The translations under genes and the position numbers were made by a program. A stretch of DNA of 64,000 bases from an uncultured Proteiniphilum sp. (GTDB lineage Bacteria > Bacteroidota > Bacteroidia > Bacteroidales > Dysgonomonadaceae): the NCBI RefSeq assembly GCF_937873925.1, contig NZ_CALNAT010000223.1, forward strand, positions 44,493-108,492, written 5' to 3'. The notes beneath the pieces are model-generated. The model was not told the DNA's origin and did not search any database. It was given only the letters and a program-made list of their open reading frames with translations. The stretch's first letter is position 1, and each line of letters opens with the position of its first letter. This document shows positions 17,739 through 26,686 of the stretch, in pieces.

Positions 17739-18647
17739 ATGGATAACAAGATAGTCAAAGCCCATATTGCATTATTTGCAGCAGCCAGTATGTGGGGGCT
17801 TATGTCGCCGGTTGGCAAAATGGCTATGAACGCAGGTATTACAAGCTTGTCATTGACATCTATGCGCATGATGGGAGCTGCGCTTTGTTTCTGGATAGCC
17901 TCATTGTTTGTCCCCAAAGAAAAAATCAGTAAACGGGATTTTCTTTTATTGTTTTTTGCCGGATTATTGGGTATTGTTTTCAATCAAGGATTGTTCATCT
18001 TTGGATTATCCCTTACATCACCGATAGATGCGACGATAATCACTACATCTTTACCGATTATTACTTTGATATTAGGAGTCCTGTTCTTTAAGGAACGGGT
18101 GATACCGATGAAGATTGTCGGTGTTATTATAGGGGCGGTTGGTGCGCTGATCCTTATTTTAAGTAATTACAATAATGCCGGAATTTCCGGAAATATCTGG
18201 GGTGATGTTTTGTGCCTATTCGCTCAAATTAGTTTTGCCTGCTATCTGACAATTTTTAAAGGTCTGATATCGCGCTATCATGTTTTCACGCTGATGAAGT
18301 GGATGTTTACGTATGCTTCCATATGTTTCATTCCTTTTTCATTTTATGATTTATCAGACATGATATCTTTATCTTTCCCTGTTGGTGTTTGGTTGGAAGT
18401 CGGATACGTTGTTTTATTCGGAACTTTTTTTGCATATGTACTAATATTGGTTGGTCAAAAAACGCTTCATCCCACTGTTGTAAGCATGTATAATTACATA
18501 CAACCTCTCGTCGGTACGGTTGCTTCTGTTTTTATCGGGATAGGAACATTCGGGTGGATAAAAGGCGTTGCTTCCGCATTGATATTTGTGGGTGTGTATA
18601 TTGTAACACAAACTAAATCCCGGGTTAGTACAAAAAGTAATGTTTAA
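17739..18647 (+). CDS. EamA/DMT-family transporter (ten-helix drug/metabolite type)
   Basis: 302-residue integral membrane protein with ten hydrophobic helices in two repeats of five. The first repeat has AHIALFAAASMWGLMSPVGK and FNQGLFIFGLSLTSPIDATI, the second ISFACYLTIFKGLISRYHV and GQKTLHPTVVSMYNYIQPLV, the conserved proline-containing segment before the last helices. EamA proteins export metabolites such as amino acids or nucleotide precursors; the substrate here is unknown. It is a single gene, convergent with the ABC genes downstream. Confidence 0.92.
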   Translation: MDNKIVKAHIALFAAASMWGLMSPVGKMAMNAGITSLSLTSMRMMGAALCFWIASLFVPKEKISKRDFLLLFFAGLLGIVFNQGLFIFGLSLTSPIDATIITTSLPIITLILGVLFFKERVIPMKIVGVIIGAVGALILILSNYNNAGISGNIWGDVLCLFAQISFACYLTIFKGLISRYHVFTLMKWMFTYASICFIPFSFYDLSDMISLSFPVGVWLEVGYVVLFGTFFAYVLILVGQKTLHPTVVSMYNYIQPLVGTVASVFIGIGTFGWIKGVASALIFVGVYIVTQTKSRVSTKSNV

Positions 18648-18740
18648 CGACGGATAAACCACAATTACGCGTTAGCATAATTGGTACTTTGAGTGAAGAA
18701 AATCAATGATTTTGCCGGAGATTAGGGTTTTGACAGGCGA

Positions 18741-18815
18741 TGTAAATATTTTGAACCAGAATAATGCCGGATACGCACTGACCTCGTTTTTCCATAAGAA
18801 GAATGAACAAATCAG
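18741..18815 (-). pseudogene. duplicated scrap of the ABC membrane-partner gene
   Basis: About 75 bases that match 19671-19746, inside the intact membrane gene, at roughly 88 percent. The minus strand translates as FFLWKNEVSAYPALFWFKIF against FFLWKNGISVYPSLFWFKIF in the intact copy. It abuts the stop codon of the ABC ATPase gene. Probably the remains of a second membrane-protein gene after a tandem duplication and deletion. Confidence 0.75.
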
Positions 18816-19465
18816 GAACGTATATATCCGAGTTTGTTGAGATCATCTGTTGTGGTGATTGCATTTGTCTTTCCGTCCCGAAGAAGATACACGTTGTCAC
18901 AGAAGCGAACGATGTGGGTATATAGATGATCGGTGATCAGAAATCCCTTACGGTTCCGTTCCTCATTGATAATGGTCTTAATTGTATTGACCTGTACGGG
19001 ACTGATATGCGTGAAAGGCTCATCAAGCAATATAAATTGAGTGTCGGACTTTAAGGTAACATATAATTCCACCAAACGGTACATGCCGCCTGAAAGGTGG
19101 CCTATCCTTGCGTTCTCCCGACCTTGAAATTCGGGGAAAAGTTGTACAAAAACCTGGAAATCAATACAAAAATCACGGAAAATGCGTTTTAAAGAGAGCC
19201 ATTTCGGGATAAAATAGTGCTGAGGAAGGTAGCGCATTAATTGGGGCTGTTTGTAAACATTAAAAAAATATACATCGTCAATGCTGACGGATTTTTCGCA
19301 AGCGAGTGTTCCGTATACGCCACGCATCAGGCACGATTTTCCACTTCCGTTTTGTCCGAGCAACCCTACGATGCTTCCGGTTTCAATTTTCAGGTAAACA
19401 TCCGAAAGAATGAGTCTTTCCCCAAATAACAATCGAATACCGCTTATTTCCAATGTATGTTTCAT
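18812..19465 (-). CDS. ABC transporter ATP-binding protein
   Basis: 217-residue cytoplasmic ATPase. Walker A is GLLGQNGSGKSCLMR, the signature is LSGGMYRL (a variant of LSGGQ), Walker B is FILLDEPF with the catalytic Glu, and the H-loop is TDHLYTH. It ends shortly after the ATPase core, at LNKLGYIRS, directly against a duplicated fragment of its partner gene, so the last residues may have been trimmed. It follows the small membrane gene by 16 bases. The start has the recurrent ATAATCGTATGA context. Probably an exporter or immunity-type pair; substrate unknown. Confidence 0.9.
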   Translation of the reverse strand: MKHTLEISGIRLLFGERLILSDVYLKIETGSIVGLLGQNGSGKSCLMRGVYGTLACEKSVSIDDVYFFNVYKQPQLMRYLPQHYFIPKWLSLKRIFRDFCIDFQVFVQLFPEFQGRENARIGHLSGGMYRLVELYVTLKSDTQFILLDEPFTHISPVQVNTIKTIINEERNRKGFLITDHLYTHIVRFCDNVYLLRDGKTNAITTTDDLNKLGYIRS

Positions 19466-19481
19466 ACGATTATTCTATTTT

Positions 19482-19820
19482 TTACATTAAGGTGTAAGGA
19501 ATTGGAAAAATCGATCGAAGGTTGTAGGCTGAAATCATTAAAACGAAGAACAAGAGCAGATCAAATCCGAGTGTGGTTATCCAAAGCACTTTCTTAGAGA
19601 GACCGAAATTGTAAAAGTAGAAATATTCCTGTTTCCTATAATCGTTTACAAGATAAAATGAAGCCCCCATTGTAAATATTTTGAACCAGAATAATGACGG
19701 ATACACACTGATTCCGTTCTTCCATAAGAAGAAGGCACAAACCAGGTTAATCAAAACGGATACCCATATATAATACCGGTAAAAAGTGAATAAGATACGT
19801 ATCTTTCGCATGAACTTCAT
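19482..19820 (-). CDS. small membrane protein, partner of the ABC ATPase
   Basis: 112 residues with three predicted membrane helices (YYIWVSVLINLVCAFFLW, SLFWFKIFTMGASFYLV, LGFDLLLFFVLMISAYNL) and basic ends. I do not recognise a named family. It directly precedes the ATPase gene with a 16-base gap, which suggests it is, or is part of, the membrane domain of that transporter, though it is short for a complete permease. A 75-base copy of its middle lies beyond the ATPase gene. Confidence 0.7.
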   Translation of the reverse strand: MKFMRKIRILFTFYRYYIWVSVLINLVCAFFLWKNGISVYPSLFWFKIFTMGASFYLVNDYRKQEYFYFYNFGLSKKVLWITTLGFDLLLFFVLMISAYNLRSIFPIPYTLM

Positions 19821-19868
19821 AGATAATTTGTTTTTAGTACAAATGATATCCGGTTTAGGTAGAGGTGC

Positions 19869-20780
19869 TGCCCAAAGCGTGGAGTTCAGTGTATAGTTAT
19901 TTCAATAATTTACGCTTTTCAACGTCTTGCAATATGGTCATTTGTTGAATAGCTATTTTATTCAACTTTATTAGTCTGTCTTTTTGAGGCATTTTCTCAT
20001 TGATGAAAACCGCATTTAGATTTTCCATATTCGCCAAGCATATCAGTTGATTGATTGTAGCATAATCTCGGATATTTCCTTTTAAATCTGGATTTGCTTC
20101 CCGCCATTGTTTGGCTGTCATTCCAAATAGTGCAACATTCAACACATCCGCTTCGTTAGCATAAATGATTGATATCTGTGCCGATGATAGTTCTTTTGGA
20201 ATAAGGTTATGCTTAATAGCATCTGTGTGAATATGATAATTGAGTTTAGCCAACTCTCGTTTAGCTGTCCAACCCAACTGCTTTTGTTCTTCTTCTTTAA
20301 GGCGTTGAAATTCGGTAATCAAATACAGTTTAAACGGAACGCTGATAGCTGAACCGAACTCAAATGCAATGTCTTTATGGGCATATGTTCCCCCATACTT
20401 GCCTTTCTTTACAATTATGCCTACTGCATTGGTTTTCTCAATCCATTCGGAAACACTCATTACGAAACTCGGCAAACCTGCCTGCGATTTAAAGTGGTCA
20501 AATCCCACCACTTTAAAATTGGGGTTGTTTATTTGTTCCCAAGTCCCCAAAAATTCGAGAGTATAACGATTTTCTTTATCCAATTTTTTATTATATCGGC
20601 TGCACGACTTTCACTTTCCTTGGCATTTGCCATGTCGGTAAGAGAAATGTAATCTCGCTCTTCAATCGATATAATAGTAATTTCCGTGTTCTTTACATTA
20701 ATTTTTGCCATAATTCTACAAAGTTGCAAAAATATGCAGATTAATCGGTAGTTAGCTTTACAAATGTGTGCCCAAAGCGT
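19869..20780. repeat. 12 bp direct repeats enclosing the KilA-N gene
   Basis: TGCCCAAAGCGT occurs at 19869-19880 and at 20769-20780, exactly 900 bases apart, and brackets the broken KilA-N gene and its promoter with little else. This is what an inserted cassette or a recombination-generated unit would leave. No recombinase is present. Confidence 0.6.
19897..20711 (-). pseudogene. KilA-N domain protein, frameshifted
   Basis: The N-terminal part, from the ATG at 20711, reads MAKINVKNTEITIISIEERD, YISLTDMANAKESESRAADI, then KNWIKK and runs out of frame. The remainder continues in another frame as ENRYTLEFLGTWEQINNPNF to the stop at 19897 and contains the typical GKYGGTYAHKDIAFEFGSAI block. Restoring one A in the A-run near 20571-20577 would rejoin them as WIKENRYTLEF. 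KilA-N is a DNA-binding domain of phage and mobile-element proteins. A -7 box (TATTTTTG, minus strand, 20727-20734) precedes it. It is a pseudogene unless the indel is a sequencing error. Confidence 0.85.
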
Positions 20781-20797
20781 TGGCTTGTCCGGTCATT

Positions 20798-21667
20798 TCA
20801 AAAATACCTTTTCAGGATCGATGAAACGGAGGAATAGTATCCGCTGCCGAAGAGATTCAGATGTACCAGCAGGTAATAAAGCTGATACAATTCTATTTGA
20901 TCATCGTAATGAGCGGGTTTGGGGATAATTTCGTGATAGGCTTCGTAAAAACCGGCTCCGAAACCGCCAAAGAGGCGGCTCATAGCAATATCGACCATGG
21001 AATGGCCGTAGTAGACGGCGGGATCGATCAGGTAAGGCGTGCCGTCCGTCGCGATCAGGTAGTTTCCTCCCCAGAGATCGCCATGCAGCAATGCAGGTTT
21101 CACATCGCCGGATATCTCCCGGAACAGGGAAACGGCTTTCTCTTCCTCCGGCATTATCTGTCGCTGTATTAATCCGTTTGTGAGCGCCCATTGAAGTTGG
21201 GGGAGAATACGTTCAGACCAATAGAATTCTGCCCAGTCGCTATGCGGGCGATTGCTTTGCTGCAAACTGCCGATAAAATTACCGGACGGAAATCCGAAAT
21301 CAGCCTGCGAACATTGGTGTAATCCGGCCAGTTGTCTGCCGAGACGTTGATAATCGGATGTATCAGGTCGTTTGCTTTCCACAAAATCCATCAGGAGAAA
21401 GGTCTTCCCCTCTATGGAATCCACCAGATGTACATGAGGGACTGCGATGGTTTTTGTCTCTTCAATGGCTTGCAGTCCTGCCCGTTCCGCGTGGAACATT
21501 TCCAGGGCGAAAGAAGCGCCGTTCACCTTCAGGAAATATTGCTCCGTTACGGTATCAATGCGGTATGCCGCAGAGATATCCCCGCCGGAAACCGGTCTGG
21601 CGTTGGTCACTCTTTCTTCCAGCCGGGAAGCGATGTAAGGCAGAATATGTGCTAAAATATCACTCAT
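20798..21667 (-). CDS. fructosamine kinase family protein
   Basis: 289-residue cytoplasmic kinase of the fructosamine-3-kinase / aminoglycoside-phosphotransferase fold. RPVSGGDISAAYRIDT resembles the glycine-rich loop, FLKVN holds the ATP-binding Lys, LLHGDLWGGNYL is the catalytic loop, and PYLIDPAVYYGHSMVDIAMS is the metal-binding and activation segment typical of FN3K proteins. Family members phosphorylate ketoamines on glycated proteins or free ribulosamines so that the adducts fall apart. It lies after valS on the same strand with a palindromic element between them. Confidence 0.93.
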   Translation of the reverse strand: MSDILAHILPYIASRLEERVTNARPVSGGDISAAYRIDTVTEQYFLKVNGASFALEMFHAERAGLQAIEETKTIAVPHVHLVDSIEGKTFLLMDFVESKRPDTSDYQRLGRQLAGLHQCSQADFGFPSGNFIGSLQQSNRPHSDWAEFYWSERILPQLQWALTNGLIQRQIMPEEEKAVSLFREISGDVKPALLHGDLWGGNYLIATDGTPYLIDPAVYYGHSMVDIAMSRLFGGFGAGFYEAYHEIIPKPAHYDDQIELYQLYYLLVHLNLFGSGYYSSVSSILKRYF

Positions 21668-21702
21668 TATTCAGCCGTGTTTGAGAGTTCAATTACATTC
21701 CT

Positions 21703-21766
21703 CGTTTTCTGCGCTCAACATAGTCAAAACTTGTTTTACCTCTGTGTTCGCTTAACGAAAACGTTC
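21703..21766 (+). repeat. dispersed palindromic element, single copy (61 bp class)
   Basis: The arms CGTTTTC 21703-21709 and GAAAACG 21757-21763 are perfectly complementary. An inner stem pairs CATAGTC-side bases with the CTCTGTG side, and the centre is AAAACTTGTTTT. It lies 57 bases after the valS stop and before the fructosamine kinase start. It is nearly the reverse complement of the copy at 32827-32887. Confidence 0.8.
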
Positions 21767-21822
21767 TTAAAGTGATACCGGACAGAGCCGGTATCCGGGG
21801 TAACAACACCGTTATCTTATTC

Positions 21823-24447
21823 CTATTTCTCCAATGCCGCGATATTCTCCTTCAACAGGGTGATTTTGCTTTCGGCATCGGCCTGTTTCCTGCGCTCACT
21901 TTCCACGATCTCCGGCTTGGCATTCTGTACAAACCGTTCGTTGCCCAGTTTTTTCAATACCGACTGCAAAAATCCTTCGGTATAGGTGAGTTCCGCTTTC
22001 AGCTTCCGGAGTTCGGCTTCCACATCCATCTTACCGGCCAGAGGTATGCTGTATTCGGTGGTTCCCACAAGGAAGCCCGATGCCCCCGCCTGCTTTTCCG
22101 AAACCGACGAGACGGAGGAGAGGCGGCATACCTTGGAGATCACACTGTCGTATTGGTGGTTATGCTTACCGGTTACCTGCAATTCCAGCTCATCCTTGTT
22201 GGGGATATTCTTCTCTAAGCGGATAGTACGTATGCCGGCAACGATCTCTTTCAATGTTTCGAAACCGGCCAGCAGCGTTTTGTCGACCGGAACCTGTTCC
22301 GGTTGAAGGGTGGTCATGATGCTGTCGCCTGTTTCCCTGTCGTACAAAGCCTGCCACAACTCTTCGGTGATAAACGGCATAAAGGGGTGCAGCAGACGCA
22401 TCAGCGCGTCGAAATAATGCAGTGTTGTATTGTATGTCTCCGCATCGATAGGTTGTTGATAAGCCGGTTTGATCATTTCGAGATACCACGCTGAGAACTC
22501 ATCCCAGAAAAGTTTGTAGAGCAGCATCAGCGCCTCTGAGAGCCGGTATTTGGAGAAGAGATCGTCCAACTCCGTGATGGTTTCCGAGAGTTTACTTTGG
22601 AACCAGTCCGCTGCTATTTTTGCCGTTTCCGGTTGGGGTATGTTTTCATCGGTTTCCCATCCTTTGATAAGACGGAAAGCGTTCCATATTTTGTTGTTGA
22701 AATTACGTCCCTGTTCACAGACCGATTCATCGAAAGGAAGATCGTTTCCCGCAGGAGACGTGAGCAACATGCCCATACGCACGCCGTCGGCTCCGTATTT
22801 CTCCATCAGTTCAATGGGGTCGGGCGAGTTTCCGAGCGATTTCGACATCTTCCGCCCCAGTTTATCGCGTACAATTCCTGTGAAGTAGACATTGCGGAAG
22901 CAAGGTTGTTTGCGGTATTCATATCCCGCCATGATCATGCGGGCTACCCAGAAGAAAATAATTTCGGGAGCGGTCACCAGGTCATTTGTAGGATAATAGT
23001 AAGCGATCTCTTTGTTATCGGGCCGGTTGATGCCGTCGAATACCGAGATAGGCCACAGCCATGACGAGAACCAGGTGTCGAGTACGTCTTCATCCTGTTT
23101 CAGGTCGTCTATCAACAGCGGGTAATCCACTTTCGCCGCCGCTTTTTCGAATGCCTCTTCCCGGGTCATTGCCACCACGTATCCTCCCTGCGGCAGGAAG
23201 TAAGCCGGTATCCGGTGTCCCCACCACAACTGGCGACTGATGCACCAGTCCTTGATGTTCTCCATCCAGTGGCGGTAGGTATTTTTATACTTTTCGGGGT
23301 AGAAGCGGATGGTTCCGTCTTCCACGGCCTCGATGGCGGGATGCGCCAGGTCGTCCATCTTCAGGAACCATTGCATCGACAGTTTGGGCTCGATAGGTAC
23401 ATCGGTGCGTTCCGAAAAGCCCACTTTGTTGGTGTAAGGCTCTGTTTTTTCCAGTAGCCCTGCCTCTTCCAGGTCTTTTTCAATCTGCCTGCGAACCTCG
23501 AAACGGTCCATTCCTGCGTACCGGTCGCCGTTCTCGTTAAGCGTGCCGTCCTGATTGAATATATCGACAGAGGGTAAGTTGTATTTTTCTCCCAGCATAT
23601 AGTCGTTCACATCATGCGCCGGGGTCACTTTCAGGCAACCGGTACCGAACTCGATATCCACATAGTCATCCTCAATCACGGGAATGACCCTGCCGACTAA
23701 TGGAACGATCACTTTCTTTCCTTTCAGGCGGGTGTTTTTGGGATCATCGGGATGAATACACATGGCGGTGTCACCCATGATGGTTTCGGGACGGGTAGTG
23801 GCGACCACCGCATAAGCCCCCTCAGGATCGCCTTCAATTTTATATCTTAAATAATAGAGTTTGCCCCTCACTTCCCTGTGGATCACCTCTTCGTCAGAGA
23901 GTGCGGTAAGGGCTTTCGGGTCCCAGTTGACCATCCGTACACCGCGGTAGATAAATCCTTTGTCGTGCAGGTCGCAAAATACCCGTAATACACTTTCGGA
24001 GCGGGTCTCATCCATGGTAAAAGCAGTTCTGTCCCAGTCGCACGAAGCGCCCAGCTTCTTCAGTTGCTCCAGGATGATCCCCCCATGTTCGTGTGTCCAT
24101 TCCCATGCATGTTCGAGGAACCCCTCTCTGGTAAGATCGCTTTTTTTAATACCCTGCGCTGCCAGTCTGTTCACCACCTTTGCTTCGGTAGCGATCGAAG
24201 CATGATCCGTGCCGGGCACCCAGCAGGCGTTCTTACCCTGCATACGCGCCCTGCGCACCAGCACATCCTGGATAGTGTTGTTGAGCATATGCCCCATATG
24301 CAGTACGCCGGTGACGTTGGGTGGCGGAATGACCATAGTGAACGGTTTACGGTCATCCGGTTCGGAGTGGAACAATTTGGTGTCCATCCAGTATCTGTAC
24401 CACTTTTCTTCTACCTCTGCGGGGTTGTATTTGCTTGCAATCTCCAT
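21823..24447 (-). CDS. valS: valyl-tRNA synthetase
   Basis: Class I aminoacyl-tRNA synthetase, 874 residues from [20 protein letters not shown]. It has [18 protein letters not shown] (HIGH region), an editing domain with the [18 protein letters not shown] stretch, the zinc-free catalytic core, [17 protein letters not shown] (KMSKS), an anticodon-binding helical domain and a C-terminal coiled-coil arm ending [14 protein letters not shown]. An upstream in-frame ATG at 24480 overlaps the promoter region and is rejected in favour of 24447. Confidence 0.98.
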   Translation of the reverse strand: MEIASKYNPAEVEEKWYRYWMDTKLFHSEPDDRKPFTMVIPPPNVTGVLHMGHMLNNTIQDVLVRRARMQGKNACWVPGTDHASIATEAKVVNRLAAQGIKKSDLTREGFLEHAWEWTHEHGGIILEQLKKLGASCDWDRTAFTMDETRSESVLRVFCDLHDKGFIYRGVRMVNWDPKALTALSDEEVIHREVRGKLYYLRYKIEGDPEGAYAVVATTRPETIMGDTAMCIHPDDPKNTRLKGKKVIVPLVGRVIPVIEDDYVDIEFGTGCLKVTPAHDVNDYMLGEKYNLPSVDIFNQDGTLNENGDRYAGMDRFEVRRQIEKDLEEAGLLEKTEPYTNKVGFSERTDVPIEPKLSMQWFLKMDDLAHPAIEAVEDGTIRFYPEKYKNTYRHWMENIKDWCISRQLWWGHRIPAYFLPQGGYVVAMTREEAFEKAAAKVDYPLLIDDLKQDEDVLDTWFSSWLWPISVFDGINRPDNKEIAYYYPTNDLVTAPEIIFFWVARMIMAGYEYRKQPCFRNVYFTGIVRDKLGRKMSKSLGNSPDPIELMEKYGADGVRMGMLLTSPAGNDLPFDESVCEQGRNFNNKIWNAFRLIKGWETDENIPQPETAKIAADWFQSKLSETITELDDLFSKYRLSEALMLLYKLFWDEFSAWYLEMIKPAYQQPIDAETYNTTLHYFDALMRLLHPFMPFITEELWQALYDRETGDSIMTTLQPEQVPVDKTLLAGFETLKEIVAGIRTIRLEKNIPNKDELELQVTGKHNHQYDSVISKVCRLSSVSSVSEKQAGASGFLVGTTEYSIPLAGKMDVEAELRKLKAELTYTEGFLQSVLKKLGNERFVQNAKPEIVESERRKQADAESKITLLKENIAALEK

Positions 24448-24469
24448 AAATTCACATCTAAATGAAGTG

Positions 24470-24477
24470 CAAAAGTA
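24470..24477 (-). promoter_or_regulatory. -7 box of valS
   Basis: The minus strand reads TACTTTTG, fitting TAnnTTTG, 23 bases before the valS ATG. Confidence 0.55.
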
Positions 24478-24484
24478 CAAAAAC

Positions 24485-24992
24485 TATTTCGGATTTGGGA
24501 TTTCGGATTTGGGATTTGGGATATGGGATTTGGGATATGGGATTTGGGGGGGTGGGATGTCGGATAATTTATTTTTGATGTTGATTACGCTTTGCTGTTT
24601 TGATGCTTGCAACGACGATTGATAGAATTTCTTCCATTTCTTTATAAAGAGGGGTAATCTTTTCCGGATTAGGATAAAGTTCCGATAGAAGTTCCAGCCA
24701 AAATAAAGTTTCATCAGCCTCTTCTTCCACTATCGTTAGTTTATGGATAAAGTCACTTGTTGACTTTGCCCTCTTAACAACCCTATAATTTGCACCAACA
24801 GAACTTGCAGATCTAATCAATTGTTTCTGAATATTGAAGAGTTTTTTATCCGGTGGTAATTCATCACAAAAAATAATTATTTTTAGTGCGATATCTTTGG
24901 TCCGCCGAAGCATTTCATCTTTCATAACATCATTGATAGATTGAAAATCCCATATCCCACAAATCCCATATCCCAAATCCCAAATCCCAAAT
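24485..24992. repeat. inverted GGGATTT/GGGATAT tandem tracts around a four-helix-bundle gene
   Basis: The left tract (about 24489-24555) is G-rich on the plus strand with about ten 7-base units (GGGATTT, GGGATAT, CGGATTT). The right tract (about 24946-24992) is the complementary C-rich form (AAATCCC, ATATCCC) and ends at the stop codon of namZ. The two could pair over tens of bases and loop out the gene between them. The G-rich strand also has many GGG runs spaced by four bases, so G-quadruplexes are possible. Confidence 0.8.
24569..24925 (-). CDS. four-helix-bundle (S23 / rRNA intervening-sequence type) protein
   Basis: 118 residues from MKDEMLRRTKDIALKIIIFC. The conserved family blocks are LIRSASSVGANYRVVKRAKS, DFIHKLTIVEEEADETLFWL and the following ELLSELYP. 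The fold is four helices that assemble into a pentameric barrel in known relatives. Relatives occur in 23S rRNA intervening sequences and as the Avd accessory protein of diversity-generating retroelements, but stand-alone copies have no settled function. The gene is enclosed by inverted simple repeats and lies between namZ and valS, so it looks inserted as a unit. Its AT content is higher than that of its neighbours. Confidence 0.9.
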   Translation of the reverse strand: MKDEMLRRTKDIALKIIIFCDELPPDKKLFNIQKQLIRSASSVGANYRVVKRAKSTSDFIHKLTIVEEEADETLFWLELLSELYPNPEKITPLYKEMEEILSIVVASIKTAKRNQHQK

Positions 24993-26158
24993 TATTCAGC
25001 GTAGAGAAGGTAGGGTTTCCGCTGCCGTTTGAAGGCTTCCACATCAGAAGCCCATTTTTTCTTGATCTCGCCGGCCGGTTTCCCTGCGATAATATCTTTG
25101 CGGATGTAGTCTACCCCGACCAGTTTCTCAAAGAAGGAGGTGAAAAATTTCTCTCCCATATTCAGGTTATTGTAACCGTCGATCACATAGGAGAGGTCGA
25201 ATCCGTTTTCCCATATTAGTTCATTGGGAACCTCCCGCAGATCGACACCGTAGCATTTTTTGCCGAGCAACGGCGGGTTCTTGGCGCCGGGTACACTCCG
25301 GGGAGTAAATGAAAAACCGGAGCCTTTATACTGGGGATGCCCGTATACTTCAAAAGGGAATGATGTCCCGCGACCCAGGCTCATCACTGTTCCTTCGAAA
25401 AGGCAGGTGGAAGGATAGAGGTAGATCGAGTGGATATTGGGTAGGTTTGGGGATGGGGCGATGGGCAGTTCATAACGGGTCTGATGCGTATAATTTTCAC
25501 AGGGAACGACCGTCATATTGCACACCCTACCTTCGGGAAGCCACTTTTCCCCGTTGATCATCAGTGCCAGTTCACCGAGCGTCATACCATGTACTATCGG
25601 AACAGGCAGCCATCCCACGCCCGATTTATGTTTCATATCGAGGATCGGGCCGTCCACATAAAATCCGTTCGGGTTGGGGCGATCCAGCACGATCATCTTT
25701 TTTCCATGCTCCGCACAGGCATCCATCAGGCGGGCCATACTGGCGTAATAGGTGTAGAAGCGGAGCCCCACATCCTGCAGGTCGAACAGCAGCACATCAA
25801 ACTGCTTCATTTTGTCGGCTGACGGTTTGCCGCTCCCGCTGCCGTAGAGCGACCAGATAGGAATACCTGTTTTCTCGTCAATCGAACTGGCGACATGTTC
25901 CCCTGCGTCTGCCGTACCACGAAAGCCGTGTTCGGGAGAAAAAATACCGACTACATTGAACCGGTGCCTGACCAGCATATCCACCAGGTGCTCATCTCCG
26001 GCCATTCCCGTCTGATTGGTCATCACGGCGATCCGTTTTCCTTTCAAGAGAGGAAAATAAATATCGGTCAGTTCGGCGCCTACCTTTACGGATACTTCAT
26101 TTTGTGCGAAAATAAAAGCAGAAAAGAGAAGAATCGGCAGGAAAAAATATTTTCTCAT
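24992..26158 (-). CDS. namZ: exo-beta-N-acetylmuramidase NamZ (DUF1343)
   Basis: 388-residue secreted protein. The signal peptide is MRKYFFLPILLFSAFIFAQ. The core has KRIAVMTNQTGMAG, IFSPEHGFRGTADAGEHV, FDLQDVGLRFYTYYASMARL and LDRPNPNGFYVDGPIL, all hallmarks of DUF1343. The characterised member from Tannerella forsythia releases N-acetylmuramic acid from peptidoglycan ends, so a role in cell-wall recycling is likely. The last codon abuts the C-rich repeat tract. A word-like tract separates it from the MerR gene upstream. Confidence 0.92.
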   Translation of the reverse strand: MRKYFFLPILLFSAFIFAQNEVSVKVGAELTDIYFPLLKGKRIAVMTNQTGMAGDEHLVDMLVRHRFNVVGIFSPEHGFRGTADAGEHVASSIDEKTGIPIWSLYGSGSGKPSADKMKQFDVLLFDLQDVGLRFYTYYASMARLMDACAEHGKKMIVLDRPNPNGFYVDGPILDMKHKSGVGWLPVPIVHGMTLGELALMINGEKWLPEGRVCNMTVVPCENYTHQTRYELPIAPSPNLPNIHSIYLYPSTCLFEGTVMSLGRGTSFPFEVYGHPQYKGSGFSFTPRSVPGAKNPPLLGKKCYGVDLREVPNELIWENGFDLSYVIDGYNNLNMGEKFFTSFFEKLVGVDYIRKDIIAGKPAGEIKKKWASDVEAFKRQRKPYLLYAE

Positions 26159-26277
26159 ACTATTATAAATTTAGAATCAAGAACCAAGATTTCAGATTTG
26201 ACTATGTCGATTGTTAATTCACTTCAGGATTCAGAAATTACATCATTGCATCATTACATCGCTAAATCGTTAAATCG

Positions 26278-26670
26278 TTATTCCGTTTTTGTTTTGGTAT
26301 ATTTCTGTTGTTCATGCAACCGGTCGAACTCCGTTTCGAGCGACAGCAACTCTTTTTTGACCTCCGTCAGTCTGGCGAGCATCTCCACCCGCTTTTCCTC
26401 GTCGTCCTTTTTGGATTTCAGTGTCTGCCGCGCTCCCTCCAGCGTCATACCTTTCTCTTTCACGAGGTGGTACACGATCTCCACCTGCTGTATGTCTTCC
26501 CGGGTGTACTGGCGGGTGCCTCCGGCTGTTTTTTTTGGGTTGATATTATCGAATTCCTTTTCCCAGAAACGCAATAACGACACATTGACCGCGAAGTGGT
26601 CGGCCACCTCCTGGATGGAGTAGAAAAGACGTTTGTCGTCGAATTGGATCGGTTTCTTTCTTTTTCCCAT
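26278..26670 (-). CDS. MerR-family transcriptional regulator
   Basis: 130 residues. The winged HTH is FYSIQEVADHFAVNVSLLRF followed by WEKEFDNINPKKTAGGTRQY and then TREDIQQVEIVYHLVKEKGM, the standard MerR arrangement. The C-terminus is a coiled coil (RLTEVKKELLSLETEFDRLH) for dimerisation, with no visible effector-binding cysteines. It starts 16 bases after the methyltransferase stop, so the two are probably co-transcribed. Target unknown. Confidence 0.92.
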   Translation of the reverse strand: MGKRKKPIQFDDKRLFYSIQEVADHFAVNVSLLRFWEKEFDNINPKKTAGGTRQYTREDIQQVEIVYHLVKEKGMTLEGARQTLKSKKDDEEKRVEMLARLTEVKKELLSLETEFDRLHEQQKYTKTKTE

Positions 26671-26686
26671 GATAATCTGTTTTTAC

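Noticed and set aside
17585..17983. 132-codon minus-strand frame overlapping the EamA start
   Set aside because: Lies antisense to the conserved first helices of the EamA protein and has no recognisable features.
18703..18900. 65-codon minus-strand frame at the end of the ABC ATPase gene
   Set aside because: It is an out-of-frame reading of the ATPase 3' end and the duplicated membrane-gene scrap; the homologous frame is a different one.
24484..24714. Minus-strand frame with repeated IPNPKS-type residues after the four-helix-bundle gene
   Set aside because: The repeats are the translated GGGATTT tract; the frame overlaps the real gene in another frame.
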